Assembly (NCBI RefSeq): GCF_014647195.1
Contig: NZ_BMOS01000014.1
Span: 18,750-73,524 of the forward strand
DNA length: 54,775 nucleotides
Direction of reading: 5' to 3'
Source of the DNA: Oceanobacillus indicireducens
Lineage (GTDB): Bacteria > Bacillota > Bacilli > Bacillales > Amphibacillaceae
The position numbers and the translations under genes were made by a program. Each line of letters opens with the position of its first letter. The first letter of the stretch is position 1. Shown here one piece after another: positions 17,523-24,971 of this stretch. The notes below the pieces were generated by a model, which made no database searches, was not told the origin of the DNA, and saw only the letters and a program-made list of their open reading frames with translations.

Positions 17523-20500
17523 CCCAAGCCGCTTGTCTTCTGTTTCCTAAATTACTGAGCATGTTGTCAATTTTATTAATATCTTCATCATTCCTTACGG
17601 TGACATTCATGACGATAGGTTGCTGACTTTGCTCATCTTTATCATTATTATTGGCATCCATAGCCATGATTAATTTTTCAAGAACATTTTCCAAGGAAGA
17701 TATTTTGTTTTCTAGTCCACTATTATTAATCTCATGCTCCACTTTAAGAACCTGCTTATTATCCTGAATGGCGAGTGATATACCACCAATTGTCTGCTTG
17801 TACTTCTCAAATCCCTTATTAAATCCTTCAAGCGCATCTTTACCAACAAGTGAAGCTTTTTCTGCTGCCTCTTTCCGCCCCCTGTCAATAGCACCAGCGA
17901 AACCAGCAACGAAATTGTCTCCTGTTTCTTCGGTTTCCTTAGATGGAGAAGCTGTACGGATGGAGCTATTCAAGGCACTTAATGCTCTTTTACCTAGGTT
18001 CCAGGCTCTGCTCCAAATACTTCCATTATTATCATTAATTGAACTACTAAATCCAGCGACAAAGTTTCTTCCCGTGCTAGATGTGTCAACACTAGCTAAG
18101 CCTGAACGTCCACTTGTGGCAACTGTAACACCAGCTGTTCGCACCAAACCTTGACGTGACAATAGTCCACTGCGCATTTGGTTACCAGCTGTACGTCCTC
18201 CACCGCCATCAGTAGTACTGCTTAATCGGTCTGTGACATTCCTTGAGATTAAGAGCGCTGCTGTTCTATTGAATCCTAACGTTCCACTCAAGCCACTTTC
18301 ATGGGAATCACCTTTGGACTTACCATGTGACCTAGCATCACCATCACCTTTGCTCAATTCAGCATCAACATCTCCGACTAACAACCTAGCTGCAGTTGAG
18401 TTCGTTGGAGTTGACAATTTTATTCCTTCGCGATGGCTGTCACCTTTTGACTTACCATGCGATTGAGCATTCTTATTGCCTTTTTTAAGTTCGGAATCAA
18501 CACCATCAACAAGTAATTCAGCGCTAGTTTTATTATCACCAATGGTGAATCCCAAGCTATCCGAATGGGCTTTTCCTTTCTCCTTACCGGCTTGACCCGC
18601 TTCTGTTGTACCCTCTTTTAAGGCCTCCACAGTTTTCCCCGATAATTCAGCTGCAATCTCATACGCTTCGTCGGCTGTATAGCCTAGCTTTTCCAAATGT
18701 TCAACTAATAGATCCCCATTTAGTTGGATACCATCTTTTACTAATTCGAGAATATCCAACTCTTCAAGCATCTGAAGAAGTACTTCTTCACCAGTATTTA
18801 TTTTCTCATCGATGGCCGCGATTTGTTTGTCGATCTCTTCTTTATTGGCACCTTGCTCTTCACGGTTTTTAACCAGTTGCTCACGCTCTTCCATGAGTTT
18901 GCTGTTTTTATTTTGAATCTGCTCAACAACATTACCTTCAGCAACTTCAATATCGTGAGTAGCTTCCAATGATTTAATTTTTTCTTGAGTAGATTCACTT
19001 AGTTTGTCTTTTTGAGATTCCACTAATGAATTAACGGAGCCATATAATTCTAGTTCACCGTTGATATATTGCTGTGCTTGTCTCAATTCTTCATTTTGTT
19101 CAACAAGTGTTTGTTGCTGTTCCTTTTGTTTCTCGGTTAGTTCACCATTTTTCTCGTATTCTTTCTCTATCTTAGCTAACTTTTCCTCGTTTTTGGCAAG
19201 TGTTTCTTCTAAAACTTGAATACCTTCATAACCAGTCTCATTAATTCCATTGCGTTTAAGAAGAATATCGGCTAGACCTTCATCGAGTGCTTCGATTTTT
19301 GCTAGTTCTTTCTCAGAAGCTTCAAGGGAATCCCGTTTTTGCTCCACCTGGTCTTGTAGAAGCTCTACACCTTCCAGATAATCTCCATTTAAAACGTTCA
19401 TTAAATCTGCATGTTCATGTGTTAAGCGTTGCTGTTCCTCCGAGCCGTGAACTGTATCACGTTGTAACTCTTCTATCTCTGCTAAACGGTCTCTTATTTC
19501 TGATTCCGACATTTCAACAGCTTCGGTCATCGTTCCTTGCCGCTCAATAAGATAATTAATATCTTCCTGCGTTTGGGCAATTTCTTTTCTTAATTCTTTT
19601 TCCTTTTCAATTCCCTTAAGCCGTTCAGCTTCCATTTCGACCATGGTGGCTTGGTGTAGGGAGTCAATATATTCTCTAACAGCATCCGTATTTTCAACCC
19701 AAGCATTGCCTTGGTCTGAAATACTGGTTTCAATATTGGGAGTTTGTTCAATCAGCGCATCATTGGCATCAAATAACTCTTGCAATTCTTCTTTTGATAA
19801 ACCAGAGTTCTTTGCAAGTTCTTCAAACTGACCTTGTAGTTTAGCAATTTCTTCCGGGTGTTTAGCCTTTTTAATTGCTTCATTCAAATCATAGAGTCTA
19901 GCCAATTCGCTATTGCTGATTTCCGCTTTACTGGAAAGCTTATCAAACTTATCGGCTGTATTTTCCAATTCAATCGCTTGATCATTTAATGCTTCAGCAC
20001 TATCAAGGCTTAATTCTTCCTGCGCTTTAGTTTTCTCATTAACATAAAATAAAGCCGTACCTAAGGCTCCAACTAAAGCTGTACCGCCCACTAACGCTAA
20101 ACCAATCGGACCAGCAAATGTCATTAGAGCACCAATACCAGCGACTAATCCTGCAACCGCCGTGGTGACTCCTAAAACACCAGTGGCCATCAATCCTGTT
20201 TTGGCTATCGCTTCGAGTGTTGCATCATCCATTTCTACAAGACCCTGGGTAAATTCAGTTAGCATATCAGTGCCGTCTCGTACATATGGTATCAATTGTT
20301 GACCAAGCTCAATCTGTAAACCTTCAAACGCTGATTTCAACTCCGTAACAGATCCTTGAAGGTTATCCTGCATCGTTACAGCCATATCTGCTGCTGCACC
20401 TTCTGAGTTTTCTAGGTCTTCTGTGTAATCAGCTAAAACACCTGAACCTTGCTCAAGTAATGCAGACCAACCAGCTGTTGATTCGGAACCGAATAGCGTT

Positions 20501-21687
20501 GCTAAGGCAGCTGTTTGGGCTTGTGATGACATTCCATCTAATCCTTTTTCAAGTTCAGCCACAACACCGTCAAGTGATTTCATGTTACCATCCGCATCAA
20601 ATACATTGATACCTAGTTTCTTAACTAGCTTTTCAGCTTCGCCGGTTGGCTTGGATAATCTGATTAAACCTTGACGTAACATACGACCTGATTGGGACCC
20701 TTGAATTCCGGCGTCTGACATTATCATCACACCAGAAGCTAGGCCTTCAATATCCATTCCCAATGTACTAGCGATAGGAGCGACCGTAGCCATTGCATCA
20801 CCCATCTGCTCAACATTAGTGTTAGCATTAGATGACGACTTAGCAAGTACATCCGCTATTCTTCCAGCGTCTTCTGCTTCGTACCCAAAACCGGATATGA
20901 TATTTGATGTAATGTCGGCAGCTCTACCTAAATCCATCTGAGCACTTGCCGCTAGGTCTAAGAGTGCTGGAGTAGCCTCCATAATTTGATTGGTATCAAA
21001 GCCAGCCATTCCCAAGAATGACATCGCATCCGCTGCTTCCGTTGCACTAAACATAGTGGATGCTCCCAGGTCTTTGGCTAGTCCTTCCAGTTGTTCAAAC
21101 TCTTCACCAGTGGCGCCCGTTAGAGCTTGCACCTTACTCATACCGGTTTCAAACTCTGCAGCTGTATTTATAACACCTTTACCTATTTTAAGAAGCCCTT
21201 TAAACATAACGCCCGTTGCTGCTCCAACGGCTGCACCTGTCGTCGCCATCGTTTTACCCACATCACGGAATTTCCTATCGAACTCTTCATAGGTCATGCG
21301 GGTGTCTTTGCCTTCAGAATTAAGCCGTTTCAACTGGCCTTCATATTTCTTCATTTCAGCTTCTGTGTTATTCAGGCGACGGGCCAATTCTTCCTGTTTG
21401 GCAGCATGTTCTTCTTCCGTAATATTCCCTTTTTCAAGTTCGGAAGTCCAGTGCTTCTGTTCGTTGGTAATTGCTTGTATACGCTTTTGATACTGCTCAA
21501 TAATACCATTAAGTTGTTTTTTCTTCGCACCGGTATTGTCTAGTTTATTACCGTACTCGTCCGTTTCGGCGGAAGCGTTACGAAATTCAGAGTTAATTGT
21601 TTTAATCTGATTACTCGTTTCAGCCATGGCACTTTTAAACTGGGAAGTGTTCGCAACCAAATTAACTGTTAAATTTCTTCCGCTCAT
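17509..21687 (-). CDS. Tail tape measure protein
   Basis: 1392 residues. N-terminal coiled coil (about 30-130), then the TP901-type core with MSKVQALTGATGEEFEQLEG and STMFSATEAADAMSFLGMAG, then hydrophobic segments around residues 500-550 (GLVAGIGALMTFAGPIGLAL). A long coiled coil follows, then about three 38-residue repeats containing SHGKSKGDSH. By the usual 1.5 angstrom per residue rule this predicts a tail near 200 nm (inference). ATG 21687 follows GGCGGGTGA. It lies after the gpG/gpGT frameshift genes as expected. Confidence 0.95.
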   Translation of the reverse strand: MSGRNLTVNLVANTSQFKSAMAETSNQIKTINSEFRNASAETDEYGNKLDNTGAKKKQLNGIIEQYQKRIQAITNEQKHWTSELEKGNITEEEHAAKQEELARRLNNTEAEMKKYEGQLKRLNSEGKDTRMTYEEFDRKFRDVGKTMATTGAAVGAATGVMFKGLLKIGKGVINTAAEFETGMSKVQALTGATGEEFEQLEGLAKDLGASTMFSATEAADAMSFLGMAGFDTNQIMEATPALLDLAASAQMDLGRAADITSNIISGFGYEAEDAGRIADVLAKSSSNANTNVEQMGDAMATVAPIASTLGMDIEGLASGVMIMSDAGIQGSQSGRMLRQGLIRLSKPTGEAEKLVKKLGINVFDADGNMKSLDGVVAELEKGLDGMSSQAQTAALATLFGSESTAGWSALLEQGSGVLADYTEDLENSEGAAADMAVTMQDNLQGSVTELKSAFEGLQIELGQQLIPYVRDGTDMLTEFTQGLVEMDDATLEAIAKTGLMATGVLGVTTAVAGLVAGIGALMTFAGPIGLALVGGTALVGALGTALFYVNEKTKAQEELSLDSAEALNDQAIELENTADKFDKLSSKAEISNSELARLYDLNEAIKKAKHPEEIAKLQGQFEELAKNSGLSKEELQELFDANDALIEQTPNIETSISDQGNAWVENTDAVREYIDSLHQATMVEMEAERLKGIEKEKELRKEIAQTQEDINYLIERQGTMTEAVEMSESEIRDRLAEIEELQRDTVHGSEEQQRLTHEHADLMNVLNGDYLEGVELLQDQVEQKRDSLEASEKELAKIEALDEGLADILLKRNGINETGYEGIQVLEETLAKNEEKLAKIEKEYEKNGELTEKQKEQQQTLVEQNEELRQAQQYINGELELYGSVNSLVESQKDKLSESTQEKIKSLEATHDIEVAEGNVVEQIQNKNSKLMEEREQLVKNREEQGANKEEIDKQIAAIDEKINTGEEVLLQMLEELDILELVKDGIQLNGDLLVEHLEKLGYTADEAYEIAAELSGKTVEALKEGTTEAGQAGKEKGKAHSDSLGFTIGDNKTSAELLVDGVDSELKKGNKNAQSHGKSKGDSHREGIKLSTPTNSTAARLLVGDVDAELSKGDGDARSHGKSKGDSHESGLSGTLGFNRTAALLISRNVTDRLSSTTDGGGGRTAGNQMRSGLLSRQGLVRTAGVTVATSGRSGLASVDTSSTGRNFVAGFSSSINDNNGSIWSRAWNLGKRALSALNSSIRTASPSKETEETGDNFVAGFAGAIDRGRKEAAEKASLVGKDALEGFNKGFEKYKQTIGGISLAIQDNKQVLKVEHEINNSGLENKISSLENVLEKLIMAMDANNNDKDEQSQQPIVMNVTVRNDEDINKIDNMLSNLGNRRQAAWGGNN

Positions 21688-21707
21688 AAATTCACCCGCC
21701 TTTCCAG

Positions 21708-21881
21708 TTAGATTCCAAGATCGTCAATATAAAGAACATCATCTTCATCCGCTTCTTTTTCTTGTTTTCTTCTCCCAAGAAGCTGTAAATGATAGACCAT
21801 GTCCATATTGTCGATTTCGTTTTGAGATATTCCAATATCAATAAGTTGGTTATACATATCCATCACGGTTTCATTTAGGTT
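21708..21881 (-). CDS. Frameshift extension of the tail chaperone (gpT-like part)
   Basis: A 57-residue frame (starting NLNETVMDMYNQLIDIGISQ, ending LYIDDLGI) has no start codon with a ribosome site. It is reached by -1 slippage from the preceding gene at GAAAAAAAAACC, where A-AAA-AAA is a classic slippery heptamer. Position between gpG and the tape measure gene matches the gpG/gpGT arrangement of lambda-like tails. The fused product would recruit tape measure protein during assembly. Confidence 0.85.
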   Translation of the reverse strand, partial: NLNETVMDMYNQLIDIGISQNEIDNMDMVYHLQLLGRRKQEKEADEDDVLYIDDLGI

Positions 21882-22234
21882 TTTTTTTCGTCAACTTCTG
21901 CTAAATCAACACTTTTTAATAACATTTCTGCTGCCATCGATACTTGGCCCATAACAAAAAGGGTGCAAGCATTTACTGTTTTCATAATGTCCCTTGAATC
22001 CGAACCCTCTTCAAATTCTTGCAAGGTAAATTGATTTCCAAAAACATTACAGACAAACTGCATGTATGAATCCAAATCAGCCACAATCACATTTCCTGAA
22101 TTAATCTCTTCCGAAATCATTGCGGCTTCTTTCAATAACGTCCCGCTGATTCGTTTAGGCGTGACGAATCGTTGCATCTTACCTTCAATTTCAAGTTCAA
22201 TGGAAATTGGTTTATGTTCTGTTTTTGTACTCAA
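21875..22234 (-). CDS. Tail assembly chaperone (gpG-like)
   Basis: A 119-residue protein (STKTEHKPISIELEIEGKMQ) with the compact helical pattern of Gram-positive phage tail assembly chaperones (Phage_TAC_12-like). It ends in EVDEKKT at an A9 run where -1 frameshifting yields a longer form. I prefer TTG 22234, eight bases after AAGGAG; GTG 22243 would sit inside the ribosome site. It is separated from the major tail protein gene by a terminator. Confidence 0.85.
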   Translation of the reverse strand: MSTKTEHKPISIELEIEGKMQRFVTPKRISGTLLKEAAMISEEINSGNVIVADLDSYMQFVCNVFGNQFTLQEFEEGSDSRDIMKTVNACTLFVMGQVSMAAEMLLKSVDLAEVDEKKT

Positions 22235-22251
22235 TAAAATCACTCCTTAAC

Positions 22252-22282
22252 AAAATAAAAAGAGTGAGCAATAGCCCACTCC
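22252..22282 (-). terminator. Terminator after the major tail protein
   Basis: On the minus strand GAGTGGGC and GCTCACTC pair with one wobble, followed by TTTTTATTTTG. Partial termination here would keep structural head/tail genes high relative to downstream tail genes. Confidence 0.8.
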
Positions 22283-22298
22283 TTGATATAGCCCTGTG

Positions 22299-22361
22299 TT
22301 ATTGCCACGTTAAATGCGCGCTAGTGTCCGTTGACGTAGCATTAACATTTACGGGCTTACG
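22299..22361 (-). other. +1 frameshift tag on the major tail protein
   Basis: The tail protein ends AAT CCC TCG TAA. If the tRNA on CCC slips forward one base to CCT, reading continues CGT AAG and gives RKPVNVNATSTDTSAHLTWQ, then stop. The tag is exactly 20 residues, like the capsid tag, and shares PVN, A, TDT, L and W at the same positions. It resembles strands A and B of an FN3 domain. Frameshifting itself is inferred from these features and from the known +1 frameshifts in capsid and tail genes of Listeria phage PSA. Confidence 0.7.
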
Positions 22362-22992
22362 AGGGATTATCTTCTCCTGTATCTTCATTATCATCGTTTT
22401 CATCTTTTTTACCTGGAAGTTCAGAAGCAACCTTCGGATCATATACCACATCTGCAAACCATTCATCAGTTGTAACGATTTCTGAACTAAGTCGTGCTCT
22501 CCACTCACCGTTATAGCGTAGTGGAGTAAACTTAATCGATAAATTTACGTCTTTAGCGTCAATTGTTCCTTGGTCTGTTTCATGATCAATACCCATAACA
22601 GTTGGAGTACCTTTTAATAACCAATAGAAACGGGTTCCGCCACCTCGTATCTTAGCTTCGAATCCTAATGCAATTTCCTTTTTAATATCATCTTTATTAC
22701 TGAAAATAACACCGTTGACCACTTTCTCGCCAAACATAGCAATTTGAAAACTTTCGGGTAAATCGACTGCAGCCATTTCTACATCGAAACTTTCAAAGCT
22801 ATCTAATACAGCAAATGGTCCATTATCCGCCCATTTAATTTCTTGGTTTTCATTCGGTGTACCACTTACACTAACTGCCCCTTCAATGCGTTGTACCTCA
22901 TCATATTCAACACCTGTTCTATCATCTTTTTCTAAAACTGCTCCGTGGAAATTTGATAAACCATGAATTAATCTTGCTTTATTTTTCGTCAT
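22357..22992 (-). CDS. Major tail tube protein (phi13 family)
   Basis: A 211-residue protein resembling the phi13-type major tail proteins of Gram-positive siphophages (RIEGAVSVSGTPNENQEIKW, DLPESFQIAMFGEKV, NGEWRARLSSEIVTTDEWFA). It polymerises into the tail tube. The C-terminal 15 residues are acidic and low complexity, ending in NPS at a CCC-T site that can shift +1 into a 20-residue tag. ATG 22992 follows a ribosome site overlapping the previous gene end. Confidence 0.9.
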   Translation of the reverse strand: MTKNKARLIHGLSNFHGAVLEKDDRTGVEYDEVQRIEGAVSVSGTPNENQEIKWADNGPFAVLDSFESFDVEMAAVDLPESFQIAMFGEKVVNGVIFSNKDDIKKEIALGFEAKIRGGGTRFYWLLKGTPTVMGIDHETDQGTIDAKDVNLSIKFTPLRYNGEWRARLSSEIVTTDEWFADVVYDPKVASELPGKKDENDDNEDTGEDNPS

Positions 22993-23387
22993 TACTCATC
23001 ATCTCCATAAAAGTTTTTCTCGTAGCGCAAAGCCACGTGATAAAGTTTTGTATCTGTTTCAAAAAGCGGTTGATGATCGTACTTACCGTATTCTAACGAT
23101 TTCATGATTCTATCAACCGCCTTAATCATTGCTTTTTCGTGGATAATTGATTCTGAATCTGTAAAAATACTCACTTGGAAATTAACAGTCGCTCGTACTT
23201 CTTCCCCGTCAGCATAAACTGTCGGTCTATTATTTAATTGACTGTAAACAATGCGGGGAAAGGGTGCATCTTGTTTTGCCACTAAATTATGAAAGCCACC
23301 CTTTGATAGAGTGGCCAGTTCTTCATCGTTTCGTAACGCACTAAGCAATTCAGCTTGTGCATCATAGTTACCTAAGTCTGTTGTCAC
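22992..23387 (-). CDS. Tail terminator/completion protein
   Basis: 131 residues from GTG 23387, whose GTGA overlaps the stop of the HK97 gp10-like gene and follows GGAGAGG. A longer frame upstream only re-reads that gene in another phase. Content (PFPRIVYSQLNNRPTVYADG, then RATVNFQVSIFTDSES) fits the tail completion proteins that cap the tail tube at the head side. Position between gp10-like and major tail genes agrees. Confidence 0.75.
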   Translation of the reverse strand: MTTDLGNYDAQAELLSALRNDEELATLSKGGFHNLVAKQDAPFPRIVYSQLNNRPTVYADGEEVRATVNFQVSIFTDSESIIHEKAMIKAVDRIMKSLEYGKYDHQPLFETDTKLYHVALRYEKNFYGDDE

Positions 23388-23770
23388 GAGATCACCCTCT
23401 CCATCACATTCATCATTGCTTGTGCAACTTGGCTTTCTGTTTGGCTTAAAGAATTTCCCACTGGTGATTGCGGCGCTTGGTAGGATGTTCCGTATTCCAC
23501 AAACTTTGCGCGCCATCGAAGGGACATTTTAGGAGCAATGTTTATCCTCCTACCTTCCGCACTTTCAGTCGGTCGCCCAATACGGATATTATCAGCGATA
23601 TGCTCACCGTCTGCACCGGAGCGATTCCAGTTTTGTTCTTGCTTCCTTTTGACAATCTCAGCACCTGCTTTTAAAGATTCATCTTCAATCTTTGTGAGTT
23701 CATCAGTGGCCATCCCTTCGAATTCAGTTGCTAATTCTTCAAAACCGGCAAAGTCCATTTTGAAGCCCAT
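23384..23770 (-). CDS. HK97 gp10-like tail-completion protein
   Basis: 128 residues of the HK97-gp10 family: FAGFEELATEFEGMATDELT near the N-terminus and KAGAEIVKRKQEQNWNRSG with DNIRIGRP later. It acts at the head-tail junction/tail completion step. Start at ATG 23770 behind GAGGTGAG. It is coupled to the next gene by a GTGA overlap. Confidence 0.85.
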   Translation of the reverse strand: MGFKMDFAGFEELATEFEGMATDELTKIEDESLKAGAEIVKRKQEQNWNRSGADGEHIADNIRIGRPTESAEGRRINIAPKMSLRWRAKFVEYGTSYQAPQSPVGNSLSQTESQVAQAMMNVMERVIS

Positions 23771-24151
23771 CTATCTCACCTCATTCACAATGAACTCATG
23801 CTCAATATTTTTTTCTTCCAAGTTATTTAGATATTCAATCTCAAAAATGCGACCTTTATAGTTAAGGCGTAGTTTCTCGCCTAACTCATAGTACTTTTCC
23901 TCCACATCCTTGCGGTAACGAGTGTTTATTCTGGCTGATATTTTTGCTTGTGCAGCACCAGCCATAATAAATTCGTTACCACGGATGTTTCGTATCTGGG
24001 CATAGGTGGTCCCGAGATCACTTTTTTTCCAACCTTCTATCCAATGTCCATCGTCGTTTTGGTATTCTTTCAATTCTTCGTAATGGACAAGCTTGTTAAA
24101 TCTTGCCGGGTTATTTAGTTGATTCATTGTTGTGATAGATGATTTATTCAT
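23771..24151 (-). CDS. Head closure protein (SPP1 gp16-like)
   Basis: 126 residues of the phage head-tail joining family: PARFNKLVHYEELKEYQND near the N-terminus, GTTYAQIRNIRGNEFIMAGA and the closing RIFEIEYLNNLEEKN. It plugs the portal-connector channel after packaging. It overlaps the connector gene by eight bases. Confidence 0.87.
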   Translation of the reverse strand: MNKSSITTMNQLNNPARFNKLVHYEELKEYQNDDGHWIEGWKKSDLGTTYAQIRNIRGNEFIMAGAAQAKISARINTRYRKDVEEKYYELGEKLRLNYKGRIFEIEYLNNLEEKNIEHEFIVNEVR

Positions 24152-24410
24152 TTTTAATCAATCCCGCCTGTAAAAGCATGCTCGTAAGTGTACGATCTAA
24201 TTCCTGGGCAATTGCTGTATTTCTATTTTCATACCAGCTGGTTACAAGAAGAATAACTATCTGTTTATGAATATGTTTTTCTTTATCAAATTCTTGTCCA
24301 GTAGCATTCTTTAAATAATCTTGAGCCGTAGCAATAAGATGTTTCAATAACTCATCATCATGCTCGTAGTGCTCGTCCAATCGTAGGAACTGTTTGACCA
24401 AGGAAAGCAT
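24144..24410 (-). CDS. Head-tail connector (gp6-like)
   Basis: An 88-residue helical protein starting MLSLVKQFLRLDEHYEHDDE with the LLKHLIATAQDYLKNATG motif typical of gp6/gp15-like head-tail connectors. It sits under the portal ring. Its ATG overlaps the stop of the preceding gene (TAATG). Confidence 0.9.
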   Translation of the reverse strand: MLSLVKQFLRLDEHYEHDDELLKHLIATAQDYLKNATGQEFDKEKHIHKQIVILLVTSWYENRNTAIAQELDRTLTSMLLQAGLIKNE

Positions 24411-24865
24411 TAGCCTTCACCCTCTTCGGGTTCATCCGGCTCCTCTGGTGGATCTGGTTCGATTACGTTAACAGTTGCGGTGTCAGAAATACCTTCCGCA
24501 CTAACCGTAATTGTCGCTGTACCAGTACTGACAGCCGTCACCGTACCGTTGCTTACTGTGGCCACGTCTTCATCGCTAGAAGACCAGGAAACATCCTGTT
24601 TAGCTGTAGAAGGTTCTACTTTTGCCGTTAAATTACGGGTTGCGCCAACCTCCAGGTTATTTGTTTTCGGTGATACAGAGACAGATTCCACATCGCTGTA
24701 TTTTGTTTTAACCATAACTGTAGCTTTTTCGGATTCTTTATCACCAATAACTTCCGACACAGAAAAAGAGTACTCTGTGTTTGGAGTTAAACCTTCAACA
24801 GTGTACTCTTTATCCTCAATAGCTTCAGCAATCAATTCTTCATCTTGATATACATTGTAAGGCAT
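24410..24865 (-). CDS. Ig-like protein: C-terminal FN3 part plus Big_2 domain
   Basis: 151 residues. Residues 1-53 (MPYNVYQDEELIAEAIEDKE, then YTVEGLTPNTEYSFSVSEV and ESEKATVMVKT) match strands C to G of a fibronectin type III domain but lack strands A and B. Residues 55-137 form a Big_2 Ig-like domain (VSVSPKTNNLEVGATRNLTA, WSSSDEDVATVSNGTVTAVS, GTATITVSAEG). The tail is acidic and proline-rich. Such domains decorate phage heads and tails and bind sugars weakly (established). ATG 24865 lies after AAAGGAG. It directly follows the capsid gene, whose frameshift tag looks like the missing FN3 strands. Confidence 0.85.
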   Translation of the reverse strand: MPYNVYQDEELIAEAIEDKEYTVEGLTPNTEYSFSVSEVIGDKESEKATVMVKTKYSDVESVSVSPKTNNLEVGATRNLTAKVEPSTAKQDVSWSSSDEDVATVSNGTVTAVSTGTATITVSAEGISDTATVNVIEPDPPEEPDEPEEGEG

Positions 24866-24901
24866 AGTAATCTCCTTTCTATCTATTGAAAATAGCCCTG
24901 T

Positions 24902-24956
24902 TTAAAGGCTAGTCCCACACTAAATTAACTGTGGTATCAGTTGCACTAGCCTTTAA
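24902..24956 (-). other. RNA hairpin overlapping the capsid frameshift tag
   Basis: A perfect 12-bp stem (24902-24913 with 24945-24956) encloses an inner CCACA/TGTGG pair. It begins about 15 bases after the CCC-T shift site and is not followed by a proper T run. It might stimulate frameshifting or tune expression of the next gene. Confidence 0.45.
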
Positions 24957-24971
24957 GTTCACGGGCTGTTT
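24909..24971 (-). other. +1 frameshift tag on the major capsid protein
   Basis: The capsid gene ends ACA CCC TAA. Slipping from CCC to CCT (+1) continues with AAA CAG and yields KQPVNLKASATDTTVNLVWD, then stop. The 20-residue tag resembles FN3 strands A and B and aligns without gaps with the tail protein tag (9 of 20 identical). The stop directly after CCC is a favourable +1 context. Known precedent: capsid and tail genes of Listeria phage PSA. Confidence 0.72.

Noticed and set aside
22992-23516. Longer 174-residue version of the tail terminator gene
   Set aside because: Its first 43 residues only re-read the HK97 gp10-like gene in another frame; the GTG at 23387 has the coupled start.
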